Shown in pieces: positions 24,396-32,618 of a stretch of 64,000 nucleotides of DNA. Each line of letters starts with the position of its first letter. Within the stretch, counting starts at the first letter, position 1. Below the pieces are notes generated by a model. That model saw nothing but the letters and a program-made list of their open reading frames with translations, ran no database searches and had not been told where the DNA came from. The DNA is from Bradyrhizobium manausense (GTDB lineage Bacteria; Pseudomonadota; Alphaproteobacteria; Rhizobiales; Xanthobacteraceae). Both the position numbers and the translations under genes were made by a program. Location of the stretch: the NCBI RefSeq assembly GCF_018131105.1, contig NZ_JAFCJI010000002.1, forward strand, positions 558,001 to 622,000, given 5' to 3'.

Positions 24396-25364
24396 ATGCT
24401 GATGACGCGGCTGCGCTGTGCAATTCTCGACGACTATTTCAACCTCGCCCTCGACGTCGCCGACTGGTCGAAGCTGTCCGACCGTGTCGACGCCACCGCG
24501 TTCAGCCATCCCTTTGCCTCCGAGCAGGCCGCGGCGAGCGCGCTGGCCGATTTCGACATCATCTGCGCGATGCGCGAGCGCACGGCGTTCCCCAAAAGCC
24601 TGTTCGACAAGCTGCCCAAGCTGAAGCTGCTGCTCACGTCAGGCATGCGCAACGCCGCAATCGACATGGAGGCCGCGAAGACAAAGGGCGTCGCGCTCGC
24701 CGGCACGCAATATTCGCGCGACCCGACCGCGCCGCTCACCATGGGTCTGATCCTGGAACTGACCCGCGGCATCGGCCGCGAGAATGCGCGCATGCATGCG
24801 GGCGAGCCCTGGCAGACCTTCGCCGGCGTCGAGATCGAGGGCCTCACGCTTGGCGTCGTCGGCCTCGGCAAGCTCGGCACCAAGATGGCCGGCATCGCCA
24901 AGGCGTTCGGCATGAACGTGATTGCCTGGAGCCCGAACCTCACGCAGGAGAAGTGCACTGCTGCCGGCGTCGGCTACGCCACCAAGGAGGAACTGTTCGC
25001 CAAGGCCGACATCATCACCATCCATGTGGTGCTGAGCGATCGCTCGCGGGGCCTTGTCGGCCGCGCGGATCTGGCGCGGATGAAGCCGACCGCGTTCCTC
25101 GTCAACACCGCGCGCGGGCCGATCGTGGACGAGCAGGCGCTGCTCGAGGCCTTACAGCAGCGCAAGATCGCGGGCGCGGGCATCGACGTGTTCTCGGTCG
25201 AGCCGCTGCCGGTCGACCATCCCTTCCGCAAGCTCGACAATCTCGTGCTGACGCCGCATCTCGGCTACGCGACCGAGGACGGCTTGCGTATCCATTACGG
25301 CCAGATGGTCGAGGCGATCGACGCGTTCACCAAAGGCAATGAGCTGCCGCGCAAGCTCGGCTGA
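24396..25364 (+). CDS. D-2-hydroxyacid dehydrogenase family protein
   Basis: A 322-residue NAD-dependent dehydrogenase. The nucleotide-binding motif is GVVGLGKLGTKMAG; the catalytic Arg lies in VNTARGPIVDEQAL, the Glu in FSVEPLP and the His in TPHLGYAT. Residues 100-115 (GTQYSRDPTAPLTMGLILEL) link the substrate and cofactor domains. These enzymes reduce 2-oxo acids or oxidise D-2-hydroxy acids; the specific substrate is not clear. The gene is monocistronic with a terminator behind it. Confidence 0.9.
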   Translation: MLMTRLRCAILDDYFNLALDVADWSKLSDRVDATAFSHPFASEQAAASALADFDIICAMRERTAFPKSLFDKLPKLKLLLTSGMRNAAIDMEAAKTKGVALAGTQYSRDPTAPLTMGLILELTRGIGRENARMHAGEPWQTFAGVEIEGLTLGVVGLGKLGTKMAGIAKAFGMNVIAWSPNLTQEKCTAAGVGYATKEELFAKADIITIHVVLSDRSRGLVGRADLARMKPTAFLVNTARGPIVDEQALLEALQQRKIAGAGIDVFSVEPLPVDHPFRKLDNLVLTPHLGYATEDGLRIHYGQMVEAIDAFTKGNELPRKLG

Positions 25365-25387
25365 CGCGACCCAGACCCGGAACGACG

Positions 25388-25414
25388 AAGGGCGTGCCAA
25401 TGGCACGCCCTTTT
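25388..25414 (+). terminator. Terminator after the 2-hydroxyacid dehydrogenase gene
   Basis: AAGGGCGTGCCA / TGGCACGCCCTT stem with a one-base loop, followed by T residues. It separates the convergent L,D-transpeptidase gene. Confidence 0.85.
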
Positions 25415-25438
25415 GCAATCTGAGTTGTCGCGAAGCGC

Positions 25439-26608
25439 TTAGCGTACGGTAACCGGCGCGGGTAACGGCGGCACGACCGTCGGCTGCGTACCCGGGACCG
25501 GGCCCGCCTGGGCGGCCATCGGAGCCGGACCGGGCGCGGCCGACGCGGTTGCCTGCGGCGGATTGCCGGGCATCACCACCACGCGGGTGCCGACCTTGAC
25601 GCGATCGAACAGGTCCGAGACGTCTTCGTTCAGCATTCCGATACAGCCCGACGACACGAATTTGCCGATCGTCGAGGGCTGGTTGGTGCCGTGAATGCGG
25701 TAGACGGTCGAGCCGAGATACATGGCGCGGGCGCCGAGCGGATTGCCTTCGCCGCCGGCCATGAAGCGCGGCAGATAGGGCTGGCGCTCGATCATTTCCG
25801 CCGGCGGATGCCAATCCGGCCATTCGGCCTTGCGGGTGATCTTCTGCACGCCGGTCCAGGTGAAGCCGTCGCGGCCGACGCGGACGCCGTAGCGGATAGC
25901 GCGGCCATTGCCGAGCACGTAATAGAGGTAGGTGTTCGGGGTATCGACGACGATGGTACCGGCCGGCTCCTTGGTCTGGAACGCAACCTCCTGGCGGCGC
26001 AGGTTCGGCGACAGTTGCGCGGGCGCGGCGTCAGGCTGCTCCTCGGGCGGCAGTGAGGCGACCGACATCGGACGGCCGTCGGCACCGGGCTGCGGCGGGA
26101 CCGCGCCGGTCGCGGCCGGACCGCCAACGGCTTCCGGCGGACGCATGCCGTCGCCAGCGGGCGCCTGGCCAGAACGATCGCCATAAATCACCGGGGGCGG
26201 ACCGGCGGGCCGGCCGTAGCGGGGATCATCGGGCGACATCACCGGCCCCTGCGGCGGGGCGGCGGAATAAACCGGCGGCGCGCCGGCCGGACGGCCATAG
26301 CGCGGATCGTCCGGCGACATCACGGGGCCCTGCGGCGGGGCAGCCGAATAGACCGGAGGAGCGCCGGCCGGGCGGCCGTAGCGCGGATCCTCAGCCGGGC
26401 CGGGGGGTGGCAGCGAGGCCTGCGGCGCCGCATCCTCATCGTCTTCCAGCGAGTCGAAATTCGGGGTGCGGTCGCCGGGCCGATATTCGGAAGGAGCGCC
26501 GTAGCTCGGCACCTGCTGAACCGGATAGCTCTGGGCGTGCACAAGCGAGGTTCCCGCCGCAGCGACTGTTGCGGCAGCGCATATCGTCAGAAAATGTTTG
26601 ATCATCAT
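25439..26608 (-). CDS. L,D-transpeptidase (YkuD domain) with N-terminal Pro-rich repeats
   Basis: A 389-residue exported protein (signal peptide to VHA|QSY, about residue 25). A long Pro/Gly linker (26-200) contains two 27-residue repeats at residues 74-127 plus a partial third. The YkuD domain follows (TIVVDTPNTYLYYVLGNGRA onwards), with the catalytic motif HGTN...S-S-G-C-I around the Cys nucleophile. Such enzymes form 3-3 cross-links in peptidoglycan or anchor lipoproteins to it, important in rhizobial walls. A Pro/Ala-rich tail ends the protein. The repeat linker may span the periplasm. Confidence 0.92.
   Translation of the reverse strand: MMIKHFLTICAAATVAAAGTSLVHAQSYPVQQVPSYGAPSEYRPGDRTPNFDSLEDDEDAAPQASLPPPGPAEDPRYGRPAGAPPVYSAAPPQGPVMSPDDPRYGRPAGAPPVYSAAPPQGPVMSPDDPRYGRPAGPPPVIYGDRSGQAPAGDGMRPPEAVGGPAATGAVPPQPGADGRPMSVASLPPEEQPDAAPAQLSPNLRRQEVAFQTKEPAGTIVVDTPNTYLYYVLGNGRAIRYGVRVGRDGFTWTGVQKITRKAEWPDWHPPAEMIERQPYLPRFMAGGEGNPLGARAMYLGSTVYRIHGTNQPSTIGKFVSSGCIGMLNEDVSDLFDRVKVGTRVVVMPGNPPQATASAAPGPAPMAAQAGPVPGTQPTVVPPLPAPVTVR
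26192..26389 (-). repeat. In-frame 81-bp tandem repeat in the L,D-transpeptidase linker
   Basis: Two near-identical 81-base units encode DPRYGRPAGAPPVYSAAPPQ plus seven more residues, followed by a partial third. The unit keeps the frame, so gain or loss of copies would only change linker length. Confidence 0.85.
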
Positions 26609-26967
26609 CGCTCTTGATTAGTCCCCGGGCCCCGTCCGAGCCGTCAACGGCCAGATGACCGAAGATAGCGGCACATTCAAGACATAACCTGCTGATTTGT
26701 GCCTGACTTAGCGATTTGTGATGCAATCGCACACAGTTGCCCCGTTGCATCACGGGGCGGAAATCGCATCACGCCGTAGATTGCCGGAGTTATGGCTCCG
26801 ATTTTTGCGGAACGGCGCAGAGACGTTGCGATATGGTCGAATCAGCCTGATTCGCCACCCCTTTGCCCTCAAATCCCGCGTGGCGAACGCGGCATCCAGT
26901 AATGTCACCGCGTTCAGATGGCTCATGGGCCCTGGCCACACGCCGGGCGGAAATACGTAACCCGTCA
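26609..26967. other. 359-base gap between divergent genes
   Basis: Probably holds the divergent promoters of the L,D-transpeptidase gene and the anchored Pro/Ala-rich gene. I see one short hairpin (CCCCGT / ACGGGG at 26740-26757) with nearby repeated GATGCAATCGC and GCGATTTGTGATGC words, but no gene and no site I can name. Confidence 0.5.
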
Positions 26968-27747
26968 ATGCTTCCCGGCTTTCGCTTCCTGCTTGCCGCG
27001 ATCCTGCTGTCTACCTCCATCCTGGTGTTCGGCCTGGGAGCCACTTCGCTGCTGCGGGCGAGCCACGAGCAGTATGTCAACAACCCCTCCTGGCGGAATG
27101 GCCCGCAGGAGCAGGTGTTCGCGCAAAGCCCCGAACCGGCCCAGCCGGTGCTCGCGGCGCTGCGCGTGGAGCCGGCCCCGCCGGTGGCCGATGAGGCGGC
27201 GCCTGTGATGCAGGACCAGGTCCCGAGCATTGGCCTGCCCGCGGTCGAGACCGGCCCCGAGCAGATGGCCGCAGTGACGCTCGAAGCCCAGCCCGAGTTC
27301 CAGGTTGCTGTCATCACCCCGCCTGTCGAGACGGCTCCGCTCGCCGCCGCAGCACCAGCCCCTGAGCCGGCCAAGGCCCCAATTGCTCGCGAGGCTGTGG
27401 CTCCCGCGCCCACTGACACACTCACCCCGGCCGACACGACCGTCTCCACCGCCACGACAATCCCGGCCCCGGCGATGAGCGCCACCGACGTGCCGCGCAC
27501 CGCGACGCCGGCGCTGGCAACGCGCGTGAGCGACCTTGCAGCCGCCAGAGTCGCCGCGCTGAACGAACTCGCGCCGGCGAAACCCAAGGCCGCTAGCGCC
27601 ACGCCAGAGAGCAAGCCGCGCGCGCATAAGCCGAAGAAGCGTCACCGCATCGTGCGGCGCCCGCCGCCTCAGCAACTTCAGCAGGCGCTCGATCCGTTCG
27701 GTCAGCAACAGCAGACGCTCGCCACGAGCGCCAGCCGCACGCGCTGA
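26968..27747 (+). CDS. Membrane-anchored Pro/Ala-rich protein of unknown function
   Basis: About 259 residues from ATG 26968. One N-terminal membrane segment (FRFLLAAILLSTSILVFGLG) is followed by a long Pro/Ala/Glu/Thr-rich low-complexity region (about 60-230) and a basic C-terminus (KPKKRHRIVRRPPPQQLQQ). The plan resembles a periplasm-spanning linker, but no TonB or other C-terminal domain is recognisable. Divergent from the L,D-transpeptidase gene. Frame choice is supported by lack of stops over 780 bases and by GC3 bias. Confidence 0.65.
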   Translation: MLPGFRFLLAAILLSTSILVFGLGATSLLRASHEQYVNNPSWRNGPQEQVFAQSPEPAQPVLAALRVEPAPPVADEAAPVMQDQVPSIGLPAVETGPEQMAAVTLEAQPEFQVAVITPPVETAPLAAAAPAPEPAKAPIAREAVAPAPTDTLTPADTTVSTATTIPAPAMSATDVPRTATPALATRVSDLAAARVAALNELAPAKPKAASATPESKPRAHKPKKRHRIVRRPPPQQLQQALDPFGQQQQTLATSASRTR

Positions 27748-27749
27748 TC

Positions 27750-28613
27750 CTAGGCCGGCCCCGTCGCAATCGGCGGGCCCTTCTCCTGGCCCCATTCCGA
27801 CCACGAGCCGTCATAGAGCGCGGTATCGGTCACGCCCATGCGATAGAGCGCGAGTGTCAGCACGCCAGCCGACACGCCCGTGCCGCAGCTCGTGACGATC
27901 GGCACATCGAGCTTCACGCCGGCGTTCGCGAAGGCGGCACGGAGATCCTCGAGCGGCTTCATCGTGCCGCTCGCGGCATCGAACAGCTGGCCGTAGGGCA
28001 CGTTGCGCGCGCCGGGGATATGGCCGGAGCGGATGCCTGCGCGCGGCTCGGGCGCGCGCCCCTCGAAGCGATCGGCGGCGCGCGCGTCGATCACCTGCTC
28101 GGCACGGCTTTCGACGTTGGCGATCAGCTGCTGCATGCTCCGCACGCGCTTCGGATCGTAGTTCGCCTTGAACGTCGCAGCCTTCGGCTTCACCTCGCCG
28201 CTCTCGACCGGACGTCCCTCGGCACGCCACTTCTTCAAGCCGCCATTGAGGATGCGCACATTGCCGTGGCCGAACGCCAGGAACATCCACCACGCGCGGG
28301 GCGCTGCGACCCAGCCGCCTGCATCGTAGAGCACGACGGTGTCGGCGTTGGAGATGCCGAGATTGCCGATGTCGCGGCCGAACTGCTCGGCGCTCGGATA
28401 CATGTGCGGCAGCGGATTGGAATGGTCCGACACCGCATCGACGTCGAAGAACGCGGCATCAGGCAGATGCGCGGCGAGATAGTCATCCTTCGGCAGCGGC
28501 AACACGCCCGGCAGCTTGAAGCTTGCGTCGAGCACCTTGACGTTGGCGTCGCTGATGTGGGCGGCGAGCCATTCGGTGGAGACGAGGGGATCGGTGGCGG
28601 TGGTCATCGGCAT
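27750..28613 (-). CDS. sseA: 3-mercaptopyruvate/thiosulphate sulphurtransferase, two rhodanese domains
   Basis: A 287-residue protein from ATG 28613 (ATG 28607 also possible). Two tandem rhodanese domains: the N-terminal one (VSTEWLAAHISDANVKVLDA, DDYLAAHLPDAAFFDVD) lacks the active Cys, and the C-terminal one has CGTGVSA with the catalytic Cys, the CG(S/T)GVT-type loop characteristic of mercaptopyruvate sulphurtransferase. It transfers sulphur to thiols or cyanide. A repeat and a second rhodanese gene lie upstream. Confidence 0.92.
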   Translation of the reverse strand: MPMTTATDPLVSTEWLAAHISDANVKVLDASFKLPGVLPLPKDDYLAAHLPDAAFFDVDAVSDHSNPLPHMYPSAEQFGRDIGNLGISNADTVVLYDAGGWVAAPRAWWMFLAFGHGNVRILNGGLKKWRAEGRPVESGEVKPKAATFKANYDPKRVRSMQQLIANVESRAEQVIDARAADRFEGRAPEPRAGIRSGHIPGARNVPYGQLFDAASGTMKPLEDLRAAFANAGVKLDVPIVTSCGTGVSAGVLTLALYRMGVTDTALYDGSWSEWGQEKGPPIATGPA

Positions 28614-28633
28614 GCTCCGGCAGTTTTCTTCGT

Positions 28634-28720
28634 CGTCATGGCCGGGCTTGTCCCGGCCATCCACGTTCTTTCTTACGAGCGGCAAAGACGTGGATGCCCG
28701 GGACAAGCCCGGGCATGACG
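28634..28720. repeat. Palindromic intergenic repeat, family C
   Basis: Left arm CGTCATGGCCGGGCTTGTCC and right arm GGACAAGCCCGGGCATGACG, enclosing a smaller inverted pair (ATCCACGT / ACGTGGAT). It is situated between the two rhodanese genes. Confidence 0.85.
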
Positions 28721-28745
28721 TAGTGGCTGGTTGTCAGCGTCCAAT

Positions 28746-29159
28746 CTAAGCTTTCTTTTTCGGCTCCCACGCTTCCGTCGGACCGCCGGCATCGCGCCAG
28801 GCAGCGTAGCCGCCGGCGATGTGCGCGACGGGCGTCAGGCCCATGTCCTTTGCAGTCTTGGCTGCGAGCACCGAGCGCAGGCCCCCGGCGCAGTGGAAGA
28901 CGAACTTCTTGTCTTCCTGGAAGATCGGCTTCGCATACGGGCTCTGCGGATCGATCCAGAATTCCAGCATGCCGCGCGTGCAGGAGAACGCGCCGGGGAT
29001 GCGGCCGTCACGTTCGATCTCGCGGGGGTCTCTGATGTCGACGATGACGACGTCACCGTTCTTGGAGATCTCGATGGCGTCCTTGGCGGTGAGCGTCTCG
29101 ATCTCGGCATTGGCCTCGTCGATCAGCGCCTTGATGCCGCGGGTGATGTTCTGGGGCAT
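28746..29159 (-). CDS. Single-domain rhodanese-like protein
   Basis: A 137-residue protein from ATG 29159. The rhodanese fold is visible in VIVDIRDPREIERDGRIPGA and FHCAGGLRSVLAAKTAKDMG, where Cys is the persulphide-forming residue in the six-residue active loop; VAHIAGGYAAW closes the domain. It may relay sulphur or act in redox signalling. It is located between the VWA gene upstream and the two-domain sulphurtransferase downstream, all on the minus strand, with 39 bases to the VWA gene, so co-transcription is likely. Confidence 0.88.
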   Translation of the reverse strand: MPQNITRGIKALIDEANAEIETLTAKDAIEISKNGDVVIVDIRDPREIERDGRIPGAFSCTRGMLEFWIDPQSPYAKPIFQEDKKFVFHCAGGLRSVLAAKTAKDMGLTPVAHIAGGYAAWRDAGGPTEAWEPKKKA

Positions 29160-29198
29160 GTGCTTCTCCCTCTTGTCGTGTTTCGCAGGCGCGCGTGG

Positions 29199-30374
29199 CT
29201 AGTGCGTCAATTCCTTCATCGCACCTTCGAGTCCCTCGATCGTGATCGGGTACATGCGGTTGGCGAAGATGCGCTTGATGATGGTGGTCGATTCCGAATA
29301 GTCCCAGTGCTTCTGCGCGACCGGGTTGAGCCACACCGTGTGCGGATAGGTGCGGATGATGCGGTCGAGCCAGACCGAGCCGGGCTCCTCGTTGACATGC
29401 TCGACCGAGCCGCCGGGCACCATGATCTCGTAGGGCGACATCGAGGCGTCGCCGACGAACACGACCTTGTAGTCGTGCGGATATTTGTGCAGCACGTCCC
29501 AGGTCGGCGTGCGATCGGTGAAGCGGCGCTTGTTCTGCTTCCACACGCCCTCATAAAGGCAGTTGTGGAAGTAGAAATACTCCATGTGCTTGAACTCGCT
29601 CTTCGCCGCCGAGAACAGCTCCTCGACCTGCTCGATATGCGAATCCATGGAGCCGCCGATGTCGAAGAACACCAGCAGCTTCACCGCATTGCGGCGCTCG
29701 GGGCGCATGTGAACGTCGAGATAGCCGTGGTTTGCGGTCTCGCGGATGGTGGTGTCGAGATCGAGTTCGTCAGGCGCGCCGGTGCGCGCGAACTTGCGCA
29801 GGCGGCGCAGCGCCACCTTGATGTTGCGGATGCCGAGTTCGACATTGCCGTCGAGATCCTTGAACTCGCGCTTGTCCCACACCTTCACGGCGCGGTTGTT
29901 GCGGTTCTTCTCCTGGCCGATGCGGACGCCTTCGGGATTGTAGCCGTGCGCGCCGAACGGCGAGGTGCCCGCGGTGCCGATCCACTTCGAGCCGCCCTGG
30001 TGCCGGCCCTTCTGCTCCTCGAGGCGCTTCTTCAGGGTCTCCATGAGCTTGTCCCAGCCCATGGCCTCGATCTGCTTCTTCTCTTCCTCGGAGAGGTATT
30101 TCTCGGCGAGCTTCTTCAGCCACTCCTCGGGGATCTCCGCCTTCTCCATGGCGTCGAGCAGGCTTTCGAGCCCCTTGAACACGGTGCCGAAGACGCGATC
30201 GAACTTGTCGAGATTGCGCTCGTCCTTCACCAGCGAGGTTCGCGACAGATAGTAGAAATTCTCGACCGAATAGTCGCTGAGGTCAGCGTCGAGCGCCTCC
30301 ATCAGCGTGAGGTATTCGCGCAGCGTCACGGGGACCTGCGCATCGCGCAGAGACGTAAAGAATTGCAGGAACAT
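29199..30374 (-). CDS. CoxE-like von Willebrand factor A domain protein
   Basis: A 391-residue protein from ATG 30374; the frame stays open far upstream without a start. The N-terminal half is helical and charged (SLLDAMEKAEIPEEWLKKLA, EKYLSEEEKKQIEAM). The C-terminal VWA domain carries DIGGSM at 238-243, a variant of the metal-binding DxSxS site in which the first Ser is Gly. Families of this type partner with MoxR AAA+ ATPases in enzyme maturation; the ATPase is encoded just across the divergent region at 30848. Client unknown. Confidence 0.85.
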   Translation of the reverse strand: MFLQFFTSLRDAQVPVTLREYLTLMEALDADLSDYSVENFYYLSRTSLVKDERNLDKFDRVFGTVFKGLESLLDAMEKAEIPEEWLKKLAEKYLSEEEKKQIEAMGWDKLMETLKKRLEEQKGRHQGGSKWIGTAGTSPFGAHGYNPEGVRIGQEKNRNNRAVKVWDKREFKDLDGNVELGIRNIKVALRRLRKFARTGAPDELDLDTTIRETANHGYLDVHMRPERRNAVKLLVFFDIGGSMDSHIEQVEELFSAAKSEFKHMEYFYFHNCLYEGVWKQNKRRFTDRTPTWDVLHKYPHDYKVVFVGDASMSPYEIMVPGGSVEHVNEEPGSVWLDRIIRTYPHTVWLNPVAQKHWDYSESTTIIKRIFANRMYPITIEGLEGAMKELTH

Positions 30375-30497
30375 GGGTGACAGATTGCCCGTCAGATGGC
30401 GAACGTCAAGGGGCGCAGCCCACCGCCAAGGTCTGGACCGAGAGGCTTTTTGCTCTAGAATTGCACCGGTTGAGGCTTGGTTTGGGGACGTTTTGCA

Positions 30498-30743
30498 ATG
30501 GGTATTCTCGCGGCGCTGATCATTGGCGCGATCGCCGGCTGGCTTGCCGGCAAGATTGTCCACGGGGCGGGATTTGGACTGATCGGCAACATCGTCGTCG
30601 GCATCATCGGCGCCCTGGTGGCCGGCTGGGTGCTGCCCCAGTTGCACATCGAACTCGCGACCGGCACCATCGGCGCCATCGTGGATGCGACGATCGGCGC
30701 GGTGATTGTGCTGGTCATCCTTTCGCTGATAAGACGGGTCTGA
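30498..30743 (+). CDS. GlsB/YeaQ/YmgE family small membrane protein
   Basis: An 81-residue protein from ATG 30498. Three hydrophobic segments (ILAALIIGAIAGWLAGKIV, GLIGNIVVGIIGALVAGWVLP, GAIVDATIGAVIVLVILSLI) and the GWLAGKIVHGAGFGLIGNIVVGI-type motif are those of the transglycosylase-associated stress protein family. Its role is unknown, although members are induced by stress. It lies between the VWA gene and the MoxR gene and is co-directional with the latter. Confidence 0.88.
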   Translation: MGILAALIIGAIAGWLAGKIVHGAGFGLIGNIVVGIIGALVAGWVLPQLHIELATGTIGAIVDATIGAVIVLVILSLIRRV

Positions 30744-30759
30744 AAGCCTGACCGAACCA

Positions 30760-30786
30760 GGAACGGCCGCCGCGCGCGGCCGTTCC
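30760..30786. terminator. GC hairpin between the GlsB-like gene and the MoxR gene
   Basis: GGAACGGCCGC and GCGGCCGTTCC form an eleven-base-pair stem 17 bases after the GlsB-like stop. There is no T run, so it may slow rather than end transcription. Confidence 0.45.
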
Positions 30787-30847
30787 CATATCGCGACCGG
30801 GGCCATGAAATTGGCAATGTCCGGGCCGGCGACAACAAGGACGCGCA

Positions 30848-31690
30848 ATGAAATTTACCGGCACCAAGGACTATGTTGCGACCGACGATCTCAAGGTCGC
30901 CGTCAATGCCTCGATCGTGCTGGAGCGCCCGCTCCTCATCAAGGGCGAACCCGGCACCGGCAAGACCGTGCTGGCGGAGGAAGTGGCAAAGGCGCTGAAC
31001 GCTCCGCTTTTGACCTGGCACATCAAGTCCACCACCAAGGCGCAGCAGGGCCTCTACGAATACGACGCGGTGTCGCGTCTGCGCGACAGCCAGCTCGGTG
31101 ATGCCCGCGTGTCCGACATCAAGAACTACATCAAGCGCGGCAAGCTGTGGGAGGCCTTCACCGCCGAGCAGCGCCCGGTGCTCCTGATCGACGAGATCGA
31201 CAAGGCCGACATCGAATTCCCGAACGATCTGCTGCTCGAGCTCGACCGCATGGAATTCCACGTCTACGAGACCGGCGAGACGATCAAGGCCAAGCAGCGC
31301 CCGATCATGATGATCACCTCCAACAACGAGAAGGAGCTGCCGGACGCGTTTCTCCGCCGCTGCTTCTTCCACTACATCAAGTTTCCCGACGCCGACACGA
31401 TGGGCCGCATCGTCGACGTCCACTTCCCCGGTATCAAGAAGCGCCTGGTCGAGGAAGCACTGCGCATCTTCTTCGAGGTGCGCGAAGTGCCCGGCCTGAA
31501 GAAGAAGCCCTCGACGTCAGAGCTTCTGGATTGGTTGAAACTCCTGCTCAACGAAGACATGAGCGTCGAGCAATTGCGCGAACGCGACCCACGCAAGCTG
31601 ATCCCGCCGCTGCACGGCGCGCTGCTCAAGAACGAGCAGGACGTGCACCTGTTCGAGCGGCTGGCGTTCTTGAGCCGAAGGGAAGTTTGA
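30848..31690 (+). CDS. MoxR-family AAA+ ATPase
   Basis: A 280-residue ATPase. Walker A is GEPGTGKT (33-40), Walker B LLIDEIDKAD (112-121), and sensor and arginine-finger regions follow (MITSNNEKELPDAFLRRCFF). It resembles the NorQ/CoxD subgroup of MoxR, which remodels and activates metalloenzymes together with a VWA partner. The VWA gene is nearby on the opposite strand (29199-30374), so the two probably act together; no client enzyme is visible in the neighbourhood. Confidence 0.92.
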   Translation: MKFTGTKDYVATDDLKVAVNASIVLERPLLIKGEPGTGKTVLAEEVAKALNAPLLTWHIKSTTKAQQGLYEYDAVSRLRDSQLGDARVSDIKNYIKRGKLWEAFTAEQRPVLLIDEIDKADIEFPNDLLLELDRMEFHVYETGETIKAKQRPIMMITSNNEKELPDAFLRRCFFHYIKFPDADTMGRIVDVHFPGIKKRLVEEALRIFFEVREVPGLKKKPSTSELLDWLKLLLNEDMSVEQLRERDPRKLIPPLHGALLKNEQDVHLFERLAFLSRREV

Positions 31691-31716
31691 GGGCGCACAA
31701 TTAGCCACGCTCTCGG

Positions 31717-31744
31717 TGTCGTCCTGGCGAAAGCCAGGACGACA
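31717..31744. terminator. Hairpin after the MoxR gene (family B core)
   Basis: TGTCGTCCTGGC / GCCAGGACGACA, a twelve-base-pair perfect stem 26 bases after the MoxR stop codon, likely ending its transcript. Confidence 0.65.
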
Positions 31745-31770
31745 TTGAGGAAGCATTCACTCTCTCCACA

Positions 31771-31852
31771 TCGTCATTGCGAGCGCAGCGAAGCAATCCA
31801 GAACCCCTCCGCGGAAAGACTCTGGATTGCTTCGCTGCGCTCGCAATGACGG
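31771..31852. repeat. Palindromic intergenic repeat, family A, copy 4
   Basis: The best-preserved copy: TCGTCATTGCGAGCGCAGCG then AAGCAATCCAG, mirrored by CTGGATTGCTTCGCTGCGCT then CGCAATGACGG. Confidence 0.92.
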
Positions 31853-31899
31853 AGCGAGAGGCAGCAGCCTCGCCCCTCCGCCACGTACTTTGAATCGCA

Positions 31900-32560
31900 G
31901 ACACGCCCTCGCATCCTCGCGGCTGATCCCACCCGAGCTTTGCTTCATCTCTCGCACCCTCTGCAAACAGAGGGCGCAGGGAAGGCCGGGTGCCGGCTGG
32001 CACCCACGGTCCGCTGTGCGCGTGTAGCGCAATGAGAAATGCACAGCGGCATACAGGTGAAGCCGAACACACGGCCTTCCCTGCGCAGTGGCTTGACGGT
32101 TTATGCCGTGCTCTCCCGGGAGCCGAATTCCTTCTGGCCTCCCTCGCCCCGCGAATTGCCGATGTGGTTGATCCGGTTGGACGCTCCACATCTCCGCGAA
32201 GGCTTGACCGTAGCGACGACGGCCGGGACCACACGGTTTTGCCGTACGCGCGTTCATCGACGCCACAGGGTCCTTCGGCAGTGTGCACACGCGCCGAAGG
32301 AATGCCGGCCAGACGAACTTGACAGCGCCGTTCGTTCACACGCGGGTCTCGGGCTCACAGGGACTACCCGCCCTGCCCGCACCCCTCGCGCCAACGCTGC
32401 CGCGTCCACCGCAACCCGGCCCACGTTTCGAACGACAGGCGAGACGCCCCTCTTTCCTCGGGCCGGGCTGCTTCGGTTATGCCGCAATTCCGAATTTCGG
32501 TAAAGTGGAATATCTTTGCCGGAAGGGCTTGACGGGGCGCGGGGTGTTTTGTCCGACGGG
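31900..32560. repeat. Possible long interspersed Bradyrhizobium-type repeat
   Basis: The stretch containing GGCTTGACGGTTTATGCCGT and the later TTGACCGTAGCGACGACGGC resembles, from memory, a dispersed non-coding element found in many copies in Bradyrhizobium and Rhodopseudomonas genomes. The boundaries are a guess, and copy number cannot be tested in one window. Confidence 0.45.
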
Positions 32561-32618
32561 CAACCTCAAACTCGCAGGATGGGTAGAGCGCCGCGAAACC
32601 CATCCCGCGAGGATCGGC

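Larger units (their letters stand above)
31691..32618. other. Gene-free block of about 930 bases with interspersed repeats
   Basis: It contains a short family B hairpin (31717-31744), a family A repeat (31771-31852) and a longer segment (about 31900-32560) that I recall as a high-copy interspersed element in Bradyrhizobium and relatives, commonly mis-annotated as short hypothetical proteins. Open frames on either strand have no ribosome binding site and no recognised domain. Confidence 0.65.

Noticed and set aside
26192..26389. Regular direct repeats resembling a CRISPR or satellite array
   Set aside because: The repeats are in frame inside the L,D-transpeptidase gene and encode Pro-rich linker units; no unique spacers.
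28731..30380. A 549-codon plus-strand open frame across the rhodanese and VWA genes
   Set aside because: It lies antisense to two genes with clear domains and is rich in residues expected from reverse-reading GC-rich codons. No domain or ribosome binding site.
31757..32290. Possible hypothetical protein on the minus strand in the gap after the MoxR gene
   Set aside because: The frame runs through the family A palindrome and a dispersed repeat; such translations are commonly mis-annotated, and there is no ribosome binding site.
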